A stretch of DNA of 46,874 nucleotides from Dichloromethanomonas sp964477085 (GCA_964477085.1 CAYZDF010000018.1:1-46874); one strand, 5' to 3'; numbered from the stretch's first letter, positions 1 through 10,485 are shown. The notes: generated from the letters alone by a model not told the origin. A program made the numbers and translations.

Positions 1-1
1 A

Positions 2-463
2 TTCGAAATGCATAGAAAATACCAAGATTATGTCAAAGATCTCAATTATCTTTATCTCCGAGAAAAGAGCCTTTGGCAGATCGACCACGATTGGAGGGGG
101 TTTGAATGGATTGATGTCCATAATAATAGTCAGAGTATTTTAGTTTTCCTGCGTAAGTCAGTAGAAGAAGACGATTTTCTCCTCGTGGTCATTAACTTTC
201 AAGTTGTTCCCCATGACAACTTTAGAGTGGGAGTTCCTGATGCGGATAGTTTTGTGGAGATCTTTAATACTGATATACCATCATATGGTGGTAGTTCCGT
301 TAGTCAAACAAAACCGATCCAGGTGGAAGCAATACCATGGCATGGAAAAGATTATTCGATTTGTATCAGAATTCCCGCCCTGTCGGGAGTCATTTTAAGA
401 CCGTTGCACGCATATAACTCTATTTGTGTTAGATATGAGGAGGTGGCGAATGATTACAGATAA
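2..463 (+). CDS. glgB: 1,4-alpha-glucan branching enzyme, C-terminal part (cut by window edge)
   Basis: The reading frame is open from the left edge, so only about the last 153 residues are present. The pattern Y-V-K-D-L-N-Y-L-Y followed by S-L-W-Q-I-D and G-F-E-W-I-D is the junction between the GH13 barrel and the C-terminal all-beta domain of glycogen branching enzymes. The catalytic residues lie outside the window. The enzyme would make alpha-1,6 branches in growing glycogen. Its stop codon overlaps the start of the phosphorylase gene by 14 bases, which implies translational coupling and one operon with glgP-glgC-glgD-glgA. Identity is firm from motif order; the N-terminal part cannot be judged. 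Confidence 0.9.
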   Translation, partial: FEMHRKYQDYVKDLNYLYLREKSLWQIDHDWRGFEWIDVHNNSQSILVFLRKSVEEDDFLLVVINFQVVPHDNFRVGVPDADSFVEIFNTDIPSYGGSSVSQTKPIQVEAIPWHGKDYSICIRIPALSGVILRPLHAYNSICVRYEEVANDYR

Positions 464-2882
464 GGAGCAATTTAAAAAAGAGTATCTGGAGAAGTTTGCT
501 GAAATGGAGGGAAAAACCTTAGATGAGGGAACTCCTTGGGAGCAATACCACGCTCTTGTCATGTTGATTAAAGAAGAGATTAGTCAGCTATGGGCCGCAA
601 CCAATAATACCTATGCGAGGCAAAAAGAAAAACAGATCTACTATTTCTCTATGGAATTTTTAATAGGGAGATTGCTTTCTTACTATTTAACGAACTTTGG
701 GATCAGAGAACTGGTCAAGGAAGGACTAAAAGAACTAGGGATTGACTTAGAGAACCTCATCGAGGAAGAAAGTGATGCCGGATTAGGAAATGGAGGATTA
801 GGAAGGCTAGCCGCTTGTTTTCTTGAATCTATGGCTTTCCTAGGAGTTCCCGGACATGGAAATGGTATTCGGTATAAATATGGATTGTTTCAACAGAAGC
901 TGGTCAATGGCTTCCAAGCGGAGGTTCCTGATAATTGGCTTAAGAACGGCTACCCGTGGGAAATCAGGAAACCAGAGAAAGCTGTTATCGTTAAATATAA
1001 AGGACATGTCAAGACAGAAATGATTGAAGGAAAGCTAACGTTCATCCACGAAAACTATGAGCCTGTTCTGGCGGTTCCTTATGATATTCCTATTGTCAGT
1101 TATGAAAATACACAAAATATTAACAACCTGAGACTGTGGAGTGCCGAGCCGGTTGTTGAAGAGTTTGATCTTGCCACCTTTTATCGGGGCGAATTTTCGA
1201 AAGCTGTAAGCTACCGATCTGAAGTAGAAGCGATCTCCTCTATTCTTTACCCGGAAGATAGCAGCCAAGCCGGCAGGGAGCTCAGATTAAAACAAGAATA
1301 TTTCTTCGTAGCTGCCGGATTAGCATCCATTGTCCGACGTTATAAAAAGAATAACGGGTCTATTTCCGATTTTTCACGGAAAGTAGCTGTGCACATCAAT
1401 GATACTCATCCAGCTCTTTGTGTACCTGAACTGCTGAGGATTCTTATCGATGAAGAAGGATTGGGGTGGGATCATGCCTGGAATATTACAGTAAATACGA
1501 TTTCCTATACCAACCATACCATAATGCCTGAAGCTTTGGAGAAGTGGCCTACTGACCTCATTCGCTATCTTTTTCCCAGGATATATCAGATTATTGAAGA
1601 AATTGACCGAAGGTGCCGAGTAGAAATAGGTAACAAATATCCAGGCAACGCAGAGCTTATCAATCATGCTGCTGTCATCAGTGATGGGCATGTTTGGATG
1701 GCTAATTTAGCTGTTGTAGGCAGCTACTCCGTCAATGGCGTTGCTCAGCTGCATACTGATATTCTTAAAAAAGATATTTTGAGTCATTTCTATACGATTT
1801 ACCCCTATAAGTTTAATAACAAGACTAATGGGGTGAGCCATAGGAGATTTTTGCTAGAAGCGAATCCCAGGCTTTCAAAACTGATATCAGAGTCTATCGG
1901 AGACAGTTGGAAGAAGGAAGCTCAGGAACTGGAAAAATTGGCAGCATATCAGGAAGACCCTAGTTTCCTTACTCAGTTAGCAGAAATCAAGTATCAGAAT
2001 AAATGTAACCTTGCTGATTATATCCAGAAGACTCAGGGATTTAAGCTTGATCCGTTATCAATCTTCGATGTTCAGGTTAAACGAATTCATGCTTATAAGC
2101 GGCAATTACTCAATGTTTTTAAGATTATTGATCTCTATAACAGGTTGAAAGATAATCCTTCTCTTGGTCTTAACCCGCATACGTTTATCTTCGGCGGAAA
2201 AGCAGCACCCAGATATCATTACGCTAAGACCACGATCAAGCTTATCAATACGGTTGCTGAAAAAATCAATGCTGATAAGGATGTCCGCGAAAAGATAAAG
2301 GTTATTTTTCTGGAGAACTTTAATGTTTCCTTAGCTGAGATGATTTATCCCTCCGCCGACATCAGTGAACAAATCTCCACAGCAAGCAGGGAAGCATCAG
2401 GGACAGGAAACATGAAATTTATGCTGAATGGTGCTATAACTTTAGGAACGCTTGATGGAGCCAATGTAGAGATCAGAGATGCGGTAGGGGAAGAAAATAT
2501 TGTTATTTTTGGTCTTACGGCAGAGAAAGTGATGAACTATTACCGACATGGTGGATATAAGTCCTGGGAAGAATATCATAATTATCCCCGCCTTAAGAAA
2601 GTAATTGACCAGTTGATCAATGGGTTCTTTGCTGAAGCTGGAGGTGAATTCAGAATTATCTACGATTCCCTCTTAAGAGATAACGATCAGTTTTTTGTAC
2701 TTAAAGACTTTTGCCCTTATACAGAGGGCTTTAATCGGCTAAATAATCTGTATGCCAATCAGGAAAAATGGTTCCGGACATCTCTCATTAATATTGCCAA
2801 ATCCGGGCGTTTTTCCAGTGATCGGACGATCAGGGAATATGCACAAGATATCTGGAAAGTAAAGATAGAACCTAAGTGCTAA
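450..2882 (+). CDS. glgP: Glycogen/starch/alpha-glucan phosphorylase
   Basis: This 810-residue protein has the usual length of GT35 phosphorylases, which release glucose-1-phosphate from alpha-1,4-glucan ends using pyridoxal phosphate. The PLP-lysine motif EASGTGNMKFMLNG is present, with the lysine near residue 656. Other family blocks are GNGGLGRLAACF near the N terminus, VHINDTHPAL and VKRIHAYKRQ. I chose the ATG at 450 because a strong GAGGAGG site (437-443) lies 6 bases upstream; the in-frame ATGs at 426 and 435 lack such spacing. The start lies inside the end of glgB. Regulatory N-terminal phosphorylation features of animal enzymes are not expected and not seen. Confidence 0.96.
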   Translation: MITDKEQFKKEYLEKFAEMEGKTLDEGTPWEQYHALVMLIKEEISQLWAATNNTYARQKEKQIYYFSMEFLIGRLLSYYLTNFGIRELVKEGLKELGIDLENLIEEESDAGLGNGGLGRLAACFLESMAFLGVPGHGNGIRYKYGLFQQKLVNGFQAEVPDNWLKNGYPWEIRKPEKAVIVKYKGHVKTEMIEGKLTFIHENYEPVLAVPYDIPIVSYENTQNINNLRLWSAEPVVEEFDLATFYRGEFSKAVSYRSEVEAISSILYPEDSSQAGRELRLKQEYFFVAAGLASIVRRYKKNNGSISDFSRKVAVHINDTHPALCVPELLRILIDEEGLGWDHAWNITVNTISYTNHTIMPEALEKWPTDLIRYLFPRIYQIIEEIDRRCRVEIGNKYPGNAELINHAAVISDGHVWMANLAVVGSYSVNGVAQLHTDILKKDILSHFYTIYPYKFNNKTNGVSHRRFLLEANPRLSKLISESIGDSWKKEAQELEKLAAYQEDPSFLTQLAEIKYQNKCNLADYIQKTQGFKLDPLSIFDVQVKRIHAYKRQLLNVFKIIDLYNRLKDNPSLGLNPHTFIFGGKAAPRYHYAKTTIKLINTVAEKINADKDVREKIKVIFLENFNVSLAEMIYPSADISEQISTASREASGTGNMKFMLNGAITLGTLDGANVEIRDAVGEENIVIFGLTAEKVMNYYRHGGYKSWEEYHNYPRLKKVIDQLINGFFAEAGGEFRIIYDSLLRDNDQFFVLKDFCPYTEGFNRLNNLYANQEKWFRTSLINIAKSGRFSSDRTIREYAQDIWKVKIEPKC

Positions 2883-2928
2883 ATAACAAGGATGTAGTTT
2901 TCATTTACCTGAGAAGGAGTGAAGTGGG

Positions 2929-4128
2929 GTGCCAAGAAAAGAATGTGTGGCCATGTTATTAGCTGGTGGTCAAGGAAGCCGCTTAGGTTGTTTGACACGT
3001 AATGTGGCAAAGCCAGCGGTATCATTTGGTGGCAAGTATAGAATCATCGATTTTAGCCTTAGTAATTGTGTTAACTCCAATATTGATACAGTCGGTGTTT
3101 TAACTCAATATAAACCGTTGTTATTGAATTCATATATTGGGATTGGTTCTGCTTGGGATTTGGACAGTACCCAAGGGGGTATGCATATCCTCCCGCCTTT
3201 TGTCGGTGAACAAGGGGGAAGATGGTACAAAGGCACAGCCAATGCTATTTACCAAAATACCTATTTCATCAACTTCTACAATCCGGAGTACGTTCTTATC
3301 ATCTCTGGTGATCATATCTATAAGATGGATTATTCCTCTATGCTTCATTTTCATAAAGAGAATAATGCCGATGTTACGGTTTCAGTACTGGAAGTTCCAT
3401 GGGAAGAAGCCTCGCGCTTCGGAATTATGACTGTAGATGAAAACAGTAAGATCCAGAAGTTTTCGGAAAAACCTTCTAAACCTGACAGTAATCTGGCATC
3501 CATGGGGATCTATATTTTTAATTGGCCAGTATTAAACAACGCATTGATTGAAGATGAATTAAATAGTAAATCAGATAACGATTTTGGTAAGAATATTTTG
3601 CCGATGCTTTTAAACCAGAATAAAAAAATGTGTGCATATCGTTTTAAAGGTTATTGGAAGGATGTCGGAACAATCGAAAGTTACTACCAAGCGAATATGG
3701 ATTTACTGAATAATCAACCGGAGCTTGACATCTTTGATACCGATTTCCGTATATTTTCCAATAGTGATATTCTTCCTCCTCAATATATTGGAAGCAAAAC
3801 ACGAGTCAAAAACTGTATTATCAGTAATGGGTGTACAATTTTAGGCGAAGTCTCAAATTCAATTATTTCTCCTGGTGTATTTGTAGGTGAGGGGGCTAAG
3901 GTGGAAGACTCCATCATCCAACCTCATGCCAGAATTCAGAATGATTCTTGGGTCAGAAAAGCGATAATTGGCGAACACGCTGAGATCAGTTCCTTCTGTT
4001 CCATCGGTATTAAAATCGGAACCAACCCAAGGCAAGCTGGAATCACTGTTATTGAAGATCATAGTATTATTAGGGAAGAATCTCTCATTGAAGAAGGTAA
4101 AAATGTTTTTCGTGGCTCTGTAGCCTGA
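2929..4128 (+). CDS. glgC: Glucose-1-phosphate adenylyltransferase (ADP-glucose pyrophosphorylase), catalytic subunit
   Basis: This 399-residue enzyme forms ADP-glucose from G1P and ATP, the committed step of bacterial glycogen synthesis. The N-terminal nucleotide-binding loop reads LLAGGQGSRLG with K-P-A-V just after it. The G-K-Y-R-I-I-D-F-S-L-S-N-C block and SGDHIYKMDY metal/substrate segment follow, and the C-terminal third is a left-handed beta-helix of hexapeptide repeats. A GTG start is used; AAGGAG at 2914-2919 supports it. It is followed by glgD, and in Firmicutes GlgC and GlgD commonly form a mixed tetramer in which GlgC is the catalytic partner. Confidence 0.96.
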   Translation: MPRKECVAMLLAGGQGSRLGCLTRNVAKPAVSFGGKYRIIDFSLSNCVNSNIDTVGVLTQYKPLLLNSYIGIGSAWDLDSTQGGMHILPPFVGEQGGRWYKGTANAIYQNTYFINFYNPEYVLIISGDHIYKMDYSSMLHFHKENNADVTVSVLEVPWEEASRFGIMTVDENSKIQKFSEKPSKPDSNLASMGIYIFNWPVLNNALIEDELNSKSDNDFGKNILPMLLNQNKKMCAYRFKGYWKDVGTIESYYQANMDLLNNQPELDIFDTDFRIFSNSDILPPQYIGSKTRVKNCIISNGCTILGEVSNSIISPGVFVGEGAKVEDSIIQPHARIQNDSWVRKAIIGEHAEISSFCSIGIKIGTNPRQAGITVIEDHSIIREESLIEEGKNVFRGSVA

Positions 4129-4151
4129 ATAAATGATGGTGGAGAAAAGAA

Positions 4152-5270
4152 ATGAATAGAGTTATCGGGATTATATCCAGCAATTATCGGTCTGAATTCC
4201 TCCAGGGTATTACACAGGACAGACCGATGGCGGCCATTCCATTTGGAGGCAGGTATAGACTACTTGACTTTTCATTATCGAGCATGGTGAATTCTGGGAT
4301 CAGAACAGTAGGGATCATAACGCCTTATCTTTACAGACCTATTCTCGACCATCTGGGGGCCGGAAAAGAGTGGTACCTGGACCGAAAATCAGGGGGGTTG
4401 TTTATTCTCCCAGGCTCCACTCATGGTATTTATTCCAGAAACAATAAGTTTGCACTTAAAGATTTAAATAATAATATGGAATTTCTGACAAGAGATAATG
4501 CAGACTACGTTATCATTAGTGGTAGCAGCTATATTTATAATCTTGATTTTAATCCGATCTTAGAAAGCCATGTAGACAGCCAGGCTGATATCACGATAGT
4601 TTACAAAGAACTATTTCTTGATGCAGACGAAGAAGACCAGGGAATCATACTGTCTACTGATCTTCATAATAGAGTATCTTTATTGAGTGAGGCTAAAGGT
4701 CAGCGAAACAAGCGGGCCAAGTATTTTACCGATATTATCATCCTTAGAAGAAAGCTATTATTGGATATTATCAAAGGTCATAAATACATAGAATATATGG
4801 ATCTTATTGATGTGGTCGGAGAAAACCTAACAGGACTTAAAATTCAAGCCTATCCCCTCAAGGGTTACTTTGGAAGGATCTATTCCATGAAGAGTTACTA
4901 TCAGCAAAACATAAATATGTTAGAGCCTTCAGTCCGGGATGAATTATTTATGGGTATCAATAGAATCCACACGAAGATCAAAGATAACCCGGCGACCAAA
5001 TATGGAAGCAATAGCGTAATTAAGGATGCATTAGTCTCAAGTGGCTGTATGATTGATGGTAATATCTCAAGAAGTATTATTTTCCGCGATGTACTTATAG
5101 AAAGTGATGCCTGTGTCAGTAATAGCATCATCATGGAGTGTTGTCATATTGGTAAGGGTGCTGTATTGGAGAATGTCGTCTTGGATAAATATGTAAAATT
5201 AAATTCTAACTCGGTGATCAAGGGTAAAGAAGGCTATCCGGTTTTTATCGATAAGTATGCAGAGATTTAG
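4152..5270 (+). CDS. glgD: Glucose-1-phosphate adenylyltransferase regulatory/non-catalytic subunit GlgD
   Basis: The 372-residue protein is a diverged paralogue of the preceding gene. It keeps G-G-R-Y-R-L-L-D-F-S-L-S and the C-terminal hexapeptide-repeat domain, but the GGQGSRL nucleotide loop is replaced by an I-I-S-S-N-Y-R-S-E stretch. Loss of that loop is the hallmark of GlgD proteins, which are thought to modulate or assemble with GlgC rather than catalyse. It starts 23 bases after glgC with a GGTGGAG-type ribosome-binding site. The pair sits between phosphorylase and synthase genes, consistent with one glycogen operon. Confidence 0.93.
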   Translation: MNRVIGIISSNYRSEFLQGITQDRPMAAIPFGGRYRLLDFSLSSMVNSGIRTVGIITPYLYRPILDHLGAGKEWYLDRKSGGLFILPGSTHGIYSRNNKFALKDLNNNMEFLTRDNADYVIISGSSYIYNLDFNPILESHVDSQADITIVYKELFLDADEEDQGIILSTDLHNRVSLLSEAKGQRNKRAKYFTDIIILRRKLLLDIIKGHKYIEYMDLIDVVGENLTGLKIQAYPLKGYFGRIYSMKSYYQQNINMLEPSVRDELFMGINRIHTKIKDNPATKYGSNSVIKDALVSSGCMIDGNISRSIIFRDVLIESDACVSNSIIMECCHIGKGAVLENVVLDKYVKLNSNSVIKGKEGYPVFIDKYAEI

Positions 5271-5314
5271 GTTATACGAGCAAATTCTAATTTATTGAAA
5301 GAGGAGGAAGAGAA

Positions 5315-6745
5315 ATGAATGTGCTATTCGTTATAGCTGAAGCCCACCCCTTTGCTAAAACGGGTGGTTTAGGTGATGTCGGAGGATCATTGCCGTTAGC
5401 ATTGGTTAATTCAAAAACCGATGTTAGGGTTATGATGCCGAAGTATGCATCCATCCCTAATGAACTCTGCCAAAACTTGAAGGATGTAACGAATACCACT
5501 GTTGATCTCGCTTGGAGAAGGCTGTCATATAAGGTTCAGGAATTAGAGTATCAGGGAATTCACTATTATTTTATTGATAATGCCTACTATTTCGGGAGAG
5601 AAAACCTATACGGTTTTGAAGATGATGGTGAAAGGTTTGCCTTTTTTTGCCACGCAGTTCTCGCATGTCTTACCTATCTTAATTATCGTCCAGATATCCT
5701 GCATTGTCATGATTGGCATACTGCTCTCATCCCCTTATTTCTAAGAGAAAGATATGGTAATAATCCGTTCTATTTTGGGATGAAAACCATTTTAACCATC
5801 CATAATTTAAAACATCAGGGGCATTTTCCAGCTGATCAATTTCAGGATGTTTTGGGCTTGAATGGACATGAGGCTGCCTGGAAAGACATCGAATTGAACG
5901 GTAGCCTAAATTATCTGAAAGCGGGTCTTCTGAGTTCAGATGTTATTACGACGGTTAGTCCTACGTATGCTCAGGAAATCCAAAGCTCTTACTATGGAGA
6001 GAACCTGGATAGTGTCTTACGTCTGCGAAGCCATGATCTCTATGGTATTCTTAATGGGATCGATACAAAGACCTATGATCCTCAAAAAGACCCTTACCTT
6101 GTGGCAAACTATCGCAGCTCGCTATGTAAGAAAGAAGAAAATAAAATAGATATCCAACATATCCTCAATCTTCCGGTCCGTGGCAATTTACCACTGGTTG
6201 CGATTATATCACGCCTGGTTGATCAGAAGGGACTTGATCTCTTAGCACATATTCTCGAAGAGATGTTAAATATGGATTTGCAGATGGTTGTACTGGGTAC
6301 AGGGGAAAAAAAGTATGAAGACATGTTTAATAATTTTTCGTGGAAATACCCTGATAAGGTGGCTGTCAGGCTTGCCTTTGATGATATTCTGGCTCGCAAA
6401 ATATACGGAGGTGCAGATATACTGCTGATGCCTTCCCAGTTTGAACCCTGTGGCTTGTCCCAGATGATTGCCATGCGTTACGGTACAATCCCGGTAGTAA
6501 GAGAGACGGGTGGATTGAAAGATTCCGTCATCCCTTACAATGAATATACAGAGGAAGGCAATGGATTTTGCTTTCATAACTACAACGCCCATGAACTACT
6601 CTTTACTGTACAACGGGCTGTTCGATTATTTTATGAGGATAAATCTGCCTGGAAAGGCTTGGTGGAAAATGCTAGGAAGAGTGATTTTAGCTGGAAGAAG
6701 TCTGCTGACAAATACTTTAGTTTGTACAATAAGATATGTGATTAA
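5315..6745 (+). CDS. glgA: Glycogen synthase (ADP-glucose:starch glucosyltransferase, GT5)
   Basis: This 476-residue enzyme transfers glucose from ADP-glucose to the non-reducing end of glycogen. The N-terminal K-T-G-G-L-G-D-V-G-G motif binds ADP-glucose, HCHDWHTALIPLF follows, and the second Rossmann domain carries SRLVDQKGLD and the acidic-region motif S-Q-F-E-P-C-G-L-S-Q with RETGGLKDSV. Length and motif order are typical of GT5. The ribosome-binding site is a strong GAGGAGGAAG just upstream of the ATG. It lies 44 bases after glgD and 38 bases before the amylase fusion gene. Confidence 0.96.
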   Translation: MNVLFVIAEAHPFAKTGGLGDVGGSLPLALVNSKTDVRVMMPKYASIPNELCQNLKDVTNTTVDLAWRRLSYKVQELEYQGIHYYFIDNAYYFGRENLYGFEDDGERFAFFCHAVLACLTYLNYRPDILHCHDWHTALIPLFLRERYGNNPFYFGMKTILTIHNLKHQGHFPADQFQDVLGLNGHEAAWKDIELNGSLNYLKAGLLSSDVITTVSPTYAQEIQSSYYGENLDSVLRLRSHDLYGILNGIDTKTYDPQKDPYLVANYRSSLCKKEENKIDIQHILNLPVRGNLPLVAIISRLVDQKGLDLLAHILEEMLNMDLQMVVLGTGEKKYEDMFNNFSWKYPDKVAVRLAFDDILARKIYGGADILLMPSQFEPCGLSQMIAMRYGTIPVVRETGGLKDSVIPYNEYTEEGNGFCFHNYNAHELLFTVQRAVRLFYEDKSAWKGLVENARKSDFSWKKSADKYFSLYNKICD

Positions 6746-6783
6746 TAATAGCCAGGAACAATAGTGTTTAAGGTGGGATTCTA

Positions 6784-9700
6784 TTGACATTGGTTAAAGC
6801 ATACCATCATTCTCATAAAGGATATTATCGTTATCCATTCGGTGCAGCTCAATGTAATGAAAAAGTTACTTTAAGGATACAGATATTAAGTAACCTCACT
6901 GTACAGGAATGTATTCTCCGGTTATGGGAAAAAGAACAAGAAAAGATAATTCCAATGAACGGGCTGCAACAGATAACTGAAAATGGTTTAACCCAATGGG
7001 TTTATGAAGCAGATTTCCTTCTTCCTCAGGACCCGGGATTGGTTTGGTACTACTTTCGCTACAGCGTTAACGGAAAAATCTATTTCTACGGGAACAATCC
7101 AGAGGTATTAGGAGGAGAAGGGGAACAATCAGAAATCGAGCCTCCATCTTATCAGATCACAGTCTATAGGGCGTCGTATGTCCCGGAATGGTTTAGAAAA
7201 GGGATAATCTATCAGATATATGTGGATCGCTTTGCCAATGGAACTGAGGGAGGAGAAATACATCAGCCTAAGCCTAAGAGCCTCCTCCACGGGGATTGGT
7301 ATGATACACCGTTTTATATTAAAGATGATCAAGGAAGGGTAACGCGATGGACTTTCTTTGGCGGCAATATTCAAGGTGTCATCAATAAACTACCATACCT
7401 TGAAGAGCTGGGCATCAGCATTATCTACTTGAATCCAATATTTGAAGCAGCAAGTAACCATAAATATGATACGGGAGACTATTTAAAGATTGACCCGATG
7501 TACGGCGATGAAGAATCGTTTGCCCTATTGATCAGAGAAGCACAACAACATGGAATATCTGTTATTCTGGACGGAGTATTCAATCATACCGGCAGTGACA
7601 GTATCTATTTTAATAAATATGGAAATTACCCTGGCATTGGTGCATTTCAGTCAGCAGAATCTCCTTACTACTCTTGGTACAGGTTCAAAGGCAGTCAGAA
7701 AGATTATGAATGTTGGTGGGGTATTGATGATTTACCTCATGTCAATGAATTAGAGCCTTCCTACCAGGATTTTATTTATCAGAACGAGAAGAGTGTTATC
7801 CGGACATGGATGCAAAGAGGAGTAAAGGGTTGGCGGCTTGATGTTGCTGACGAATTACCGGATGAATTTATTAAAGGAATAAAAAAAGCGGTCAAGGAAA
7901 TGGATCCGCAATCAGTCCTGATCGGTGAAGTGTGGGAGGATGCATCACGTAAGATAAGCTATGGAAAACTTCGGGAATATTTCTGGGGTGATGAGCTGGA
8001 TTCAGTGATGAATTATCCATTGAGAAAAATACTGCTGGAGTATGTCCTGGGGGTCATAAATGCCAGGATGGTTGTTAATCACATCATGAGCCTCTATGAA
8101 AACTATCCGAGAGAGAACTTTCAGGCAGCAATGAACCTGATAGGCAGTCATGATCGGGCCCGAATACTGACTCTCTTGGGTGATGCACCACCTGAAGATG
8201 AGCTTTCTGAATATCAGAGAGAATCGTATAGGTTGCCGCCAGAAGCCAGGGAGAAAGCTATCAGACGTCTCAAACTCATTTCCTTGCTGCAGTTAACACT
8301 CCCTGGTGTACCCAGCATTTATTACGGAGATGAAGCGGGAACGGAAGGGTTTTCCGATCCTTATAATCGGGGGACTTTCCCATGGGGGCGGGAAGATCAG
8401 GAAATATTAGAATGGTATAAACGGATCTTGCGACTGCGAAATGAGTATGAAATCCTGAATACCGGCTTTTTCCTACCATTTGAGGTTGGGGAAGATATTT
8501 TTGGTTTCGGTGTAAAAGGAGAAGATGAAGAGATCCTTGTACTAACCAATCGCAGTATAGACAAAGAGCGAAAAGTTGATCTATACCTCCTTGATCAGGT
8601 TTGCCAACAAAAGCTAGCAGAAAAGCTAAATTATGACCAAAATACCGAAAGCCAAAACCCAGATATTAAGAAAAACGAAGCAAGTATATCTATAAGGAAT
8701 AATAGGAAAACACCACTTCAAAAAGATAATCTTTCCGTTAATCAGCCAGCTAACCCAATTCTCATGTTGGATTTGCTCAGTGGAATCATTATCAAACAAT
8801 CTGATAAGAACAATACGATTCGTTTACAACCCTTAGAAGGCAAAATGTTTTATAAGAAATATATAACTGAACTCAGGCTTGACCGATCAAGTGGCTGTCT
8901 ATTACATCTGACTTCCCTTCCCTCCCCTTGGGGAATTGGAGATCTTGGACAGGAAGCTAGAGAATTTGTTGATTTCCTCGCTGCGTCTGGGCAGAAATTA
9001 TGGCAGGTGCTTCCACTAAACCCGCCGGGGGAGTGGCATTCTCCTTATCAAAGTGCTTCGGTCTTTGCTGGAAATACCCTCTTAATTAGCCTGGATAGTT
9101 TCGTGCAGGAAGGACTGCTCACAGCTGCTGAAGTAAACGAAGCGTTAGTGGAAATTAAACCTCAGGTAACCAATCAAAACCGAGTTTATTATAATCTGGT
9201 CAAAAAGAAGAAAGAACAGTATTTAGCTAAAGCATGCAGACGTTTTCAATCAATCCTTCAAAAACAAAAAGATAACTTGTTAGAAGACGAAAAATATGGT
9301 AAATATGTTTCAGGGGTTACCTACCAGAAATTTATTATTGAAAATGAGCATTGGCTGGAAGACTATGCCCTTTATATGGTTCTTAAAGAGCATTTTCAAG
9401 GACTTCCCTGGAACCAATGGGGTAAGCCGATAGCGACGAGAGATAAAGCTGTCTTGTCTGAACTCTTTGATCAATATCAGGAACAGATAGAATACCATCG
9501 TTTCGCACAGTATACATTTTTTTACCAATGGAAAAGCTTAAAAAAGTATGCCAATGCAAAAGGAATAAAAGTCATCGGTGATCTTCCCATTTATGTAGCG
9601 GGAGACAGCTGTGATACCTGGGTTCATTCCCTTATCTTTGCTTTAAATGAGCAGGGAATAGCAACGGCTGTAGCTGGGGTACCACCTGACTACTTCAGTG

Positions 9701-10392
9701 ATACCGGCCAACTGTGGGGAAATCCGCTTTATCGATGGAAAGTGTTAGAAAACGCAAACTACTATTGGTGGCGTGAACGGGTCAGGCAAGCACTGGACTT
9801 ATTTGATTATGTCCGGTTAGATCATTTCCGTGGATTTGAAGCTTACTGGGAGGTGCCAGGGTTCGAAAGTACCGCTGTGAATGGTCGTTGGTTAAAAGGT
9901 CCTGGCAAAAAATTATTTGAGTATTTGGAAGATGAACTGGGGCCATTACCGTTATTGGCTGAGGACTTGGGTGTAATCACGCCGGAGGTTCATAATCTCA
10001 GAAACATCTGTGGTTTTCCTGGGATGAAGGTATACCAGTTTGCATCTCAAGAGCTGGACGACCCCCGAACCGACCTATCCGACACTATTGTTTATTCAGG
10101 AACTCATGATAATGACACATTATATAGCTGGTATCGCCAGAACAAAGGTGAGAACCTTAAAGCAGAGGTAATAAGAGACTCCTGCAAGGAGATACTTCGT
10201 CGACTTTATGAGAGCAATGCACCATGGGCAATCATTCCTCTCCAGGATTTACTGATGCTGGACTGCGAGGCCCGGATGAATATACCAGGAACGGTGGAGG
10301 GAAACTGGATGTGGAGATTTGAAAAAGATGATCTGTCTTCGGAATTAACAAATTGGCTGAGAACGATGATTCAGCTAGCTGCTCGGGATTAA
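6784..10392 (+). CDS. Bifunctional GH13 alpha-amylase/pullulanase-like enzyme fused to GH77 4-alpha-glucanotransferase
   Basis: A single 1202-residue frame holds two complete enzymes. Residues 1-120 form a beta-rich N-terminal domain like those of neopullulanase-type GH13 proteins. Residues ~135-600 are a GH13 barrel with DGVFNH (D263), GWRLDVADE (nucleophile D353), IGEVWE (acid E382) and GSHDR (D457). A poorly conserved polar linker (~605-690) leads to a GH77 amylomaltase starting near residue 697 (GCLLHLTSLPSPWGIGDLG), with nucleophile D1013 in RLDHFRGF, acid/base E1060 in LLAEDLG and D1109 in GTHDND. The start is TTG with AAGGTGGG upstream. It should trim and rearrange maltodextrins made during glycogen turnover. 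No signal peptide is seen, so it is probably cytoplasmic. Confidence 0.93.
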   Translation: MTLVKAYHHSHKGYYRYPFGAAQCNEKVTLRIQILSNLTVQECILRLWEKEQEKIIPMNGLQQITENGLTQWVYEADFLLPQDPGLVWYYFRYSVNGKIYFYGNNPEVLGGEGEQSEIEPPSYQITVYRASYVPEWFRKGIIYQIYVDRFANGTEGGEIHQPKPKSLLHGDWYDTPFYIKDDQGRVTRWTFFGGNIQGVINKLPYLEELGISIIYLNPIFEAASNHKYDTGDYLKIDPMYGDEESFALLIREAQQHGISVILDGVFNHTGSDSIYFNKYGNYPGIGAFQSAESPYYSWYRFKGSQKDYECWWGIDDLPHVNELEPSYQDFIYQNEKSVIRTWMQRGVKGWRLDVADELPDEFIKGIKKAVKEMDPQSVLIGEVWEDASRKISYGKLREYFWGDELDSVMNYPLRKILLEYVLGVINARMVVNHIMSLYENYPRENFQAAMNLIGSHDRARILTLLGDAPPEDELSEYQRESYRLPPEAREKAIRRLKLISLLQLTLPGVPSIYYGDEAGTEGFSDPYNRGTFPWGREDQEILEWYKRILRLRNEYEILNTGFFLPFEVGEDIFGFGVKGEDEEILVLTNRSIDKERKVDLYLLDQVCQQKLAEKLNYDQNTESQNPDIKKNEASISIRNNRKTPLQKDNLSVNQPANPILMLDLLSGIIIKQSDKNNTIRLQPLEGKMFYKKYITELRLDRSSGCLLHLTSLPSPWGIGDLGQEAREFVDFLAASGQKLWQVLPLNPPGEWHSPYQSASVFAGNTLLISLDSFVQEGLLTAAEVNEALVEIKPQVTNQNRVYYNLVKKKKEQYLAKACRRFQSILQKQKDNLLEDEKYGKYVSGVTYQKFIIENEHWLEDYALYMVLKEHFQGLPWNQWGKPIATRDKAVLSELFDQYQEQIEYHRFAQYTFFYQWKSLKKYANAKGIKVIGDLPIYVAGDSCDTWVHSLIFALNEQGIATAVAGVPPDYFSDTGQLWGNPLYRWKVLENANYYWWRERVRQALDLFDYVRLDHFRGFEAYWEVPGFESTAVNGRWLKGPGKKLFEYLEDELGPLPLLAEDLGVITPEVHNLRNICGFPGMKVYQFASQELDDPRTDLSDTIVYSGTHDNDTLYSWYRQNKGENLKAEVIRDSCKEILRRLYESNAPWAIIPLQDLLMLDCEARMNIPGTVEGNWMWRFEKDDLSSELTNWLRTMIQLAARD

Positions 10393-10485
10393 ACCGGAAA
10401 AAGATAGCCAATGTCAATACTTTAATTACTTATAGGTATGATTCAGCTGCGATCAGGTTTTGAATAGATCTAGGAGTGAAAACAA

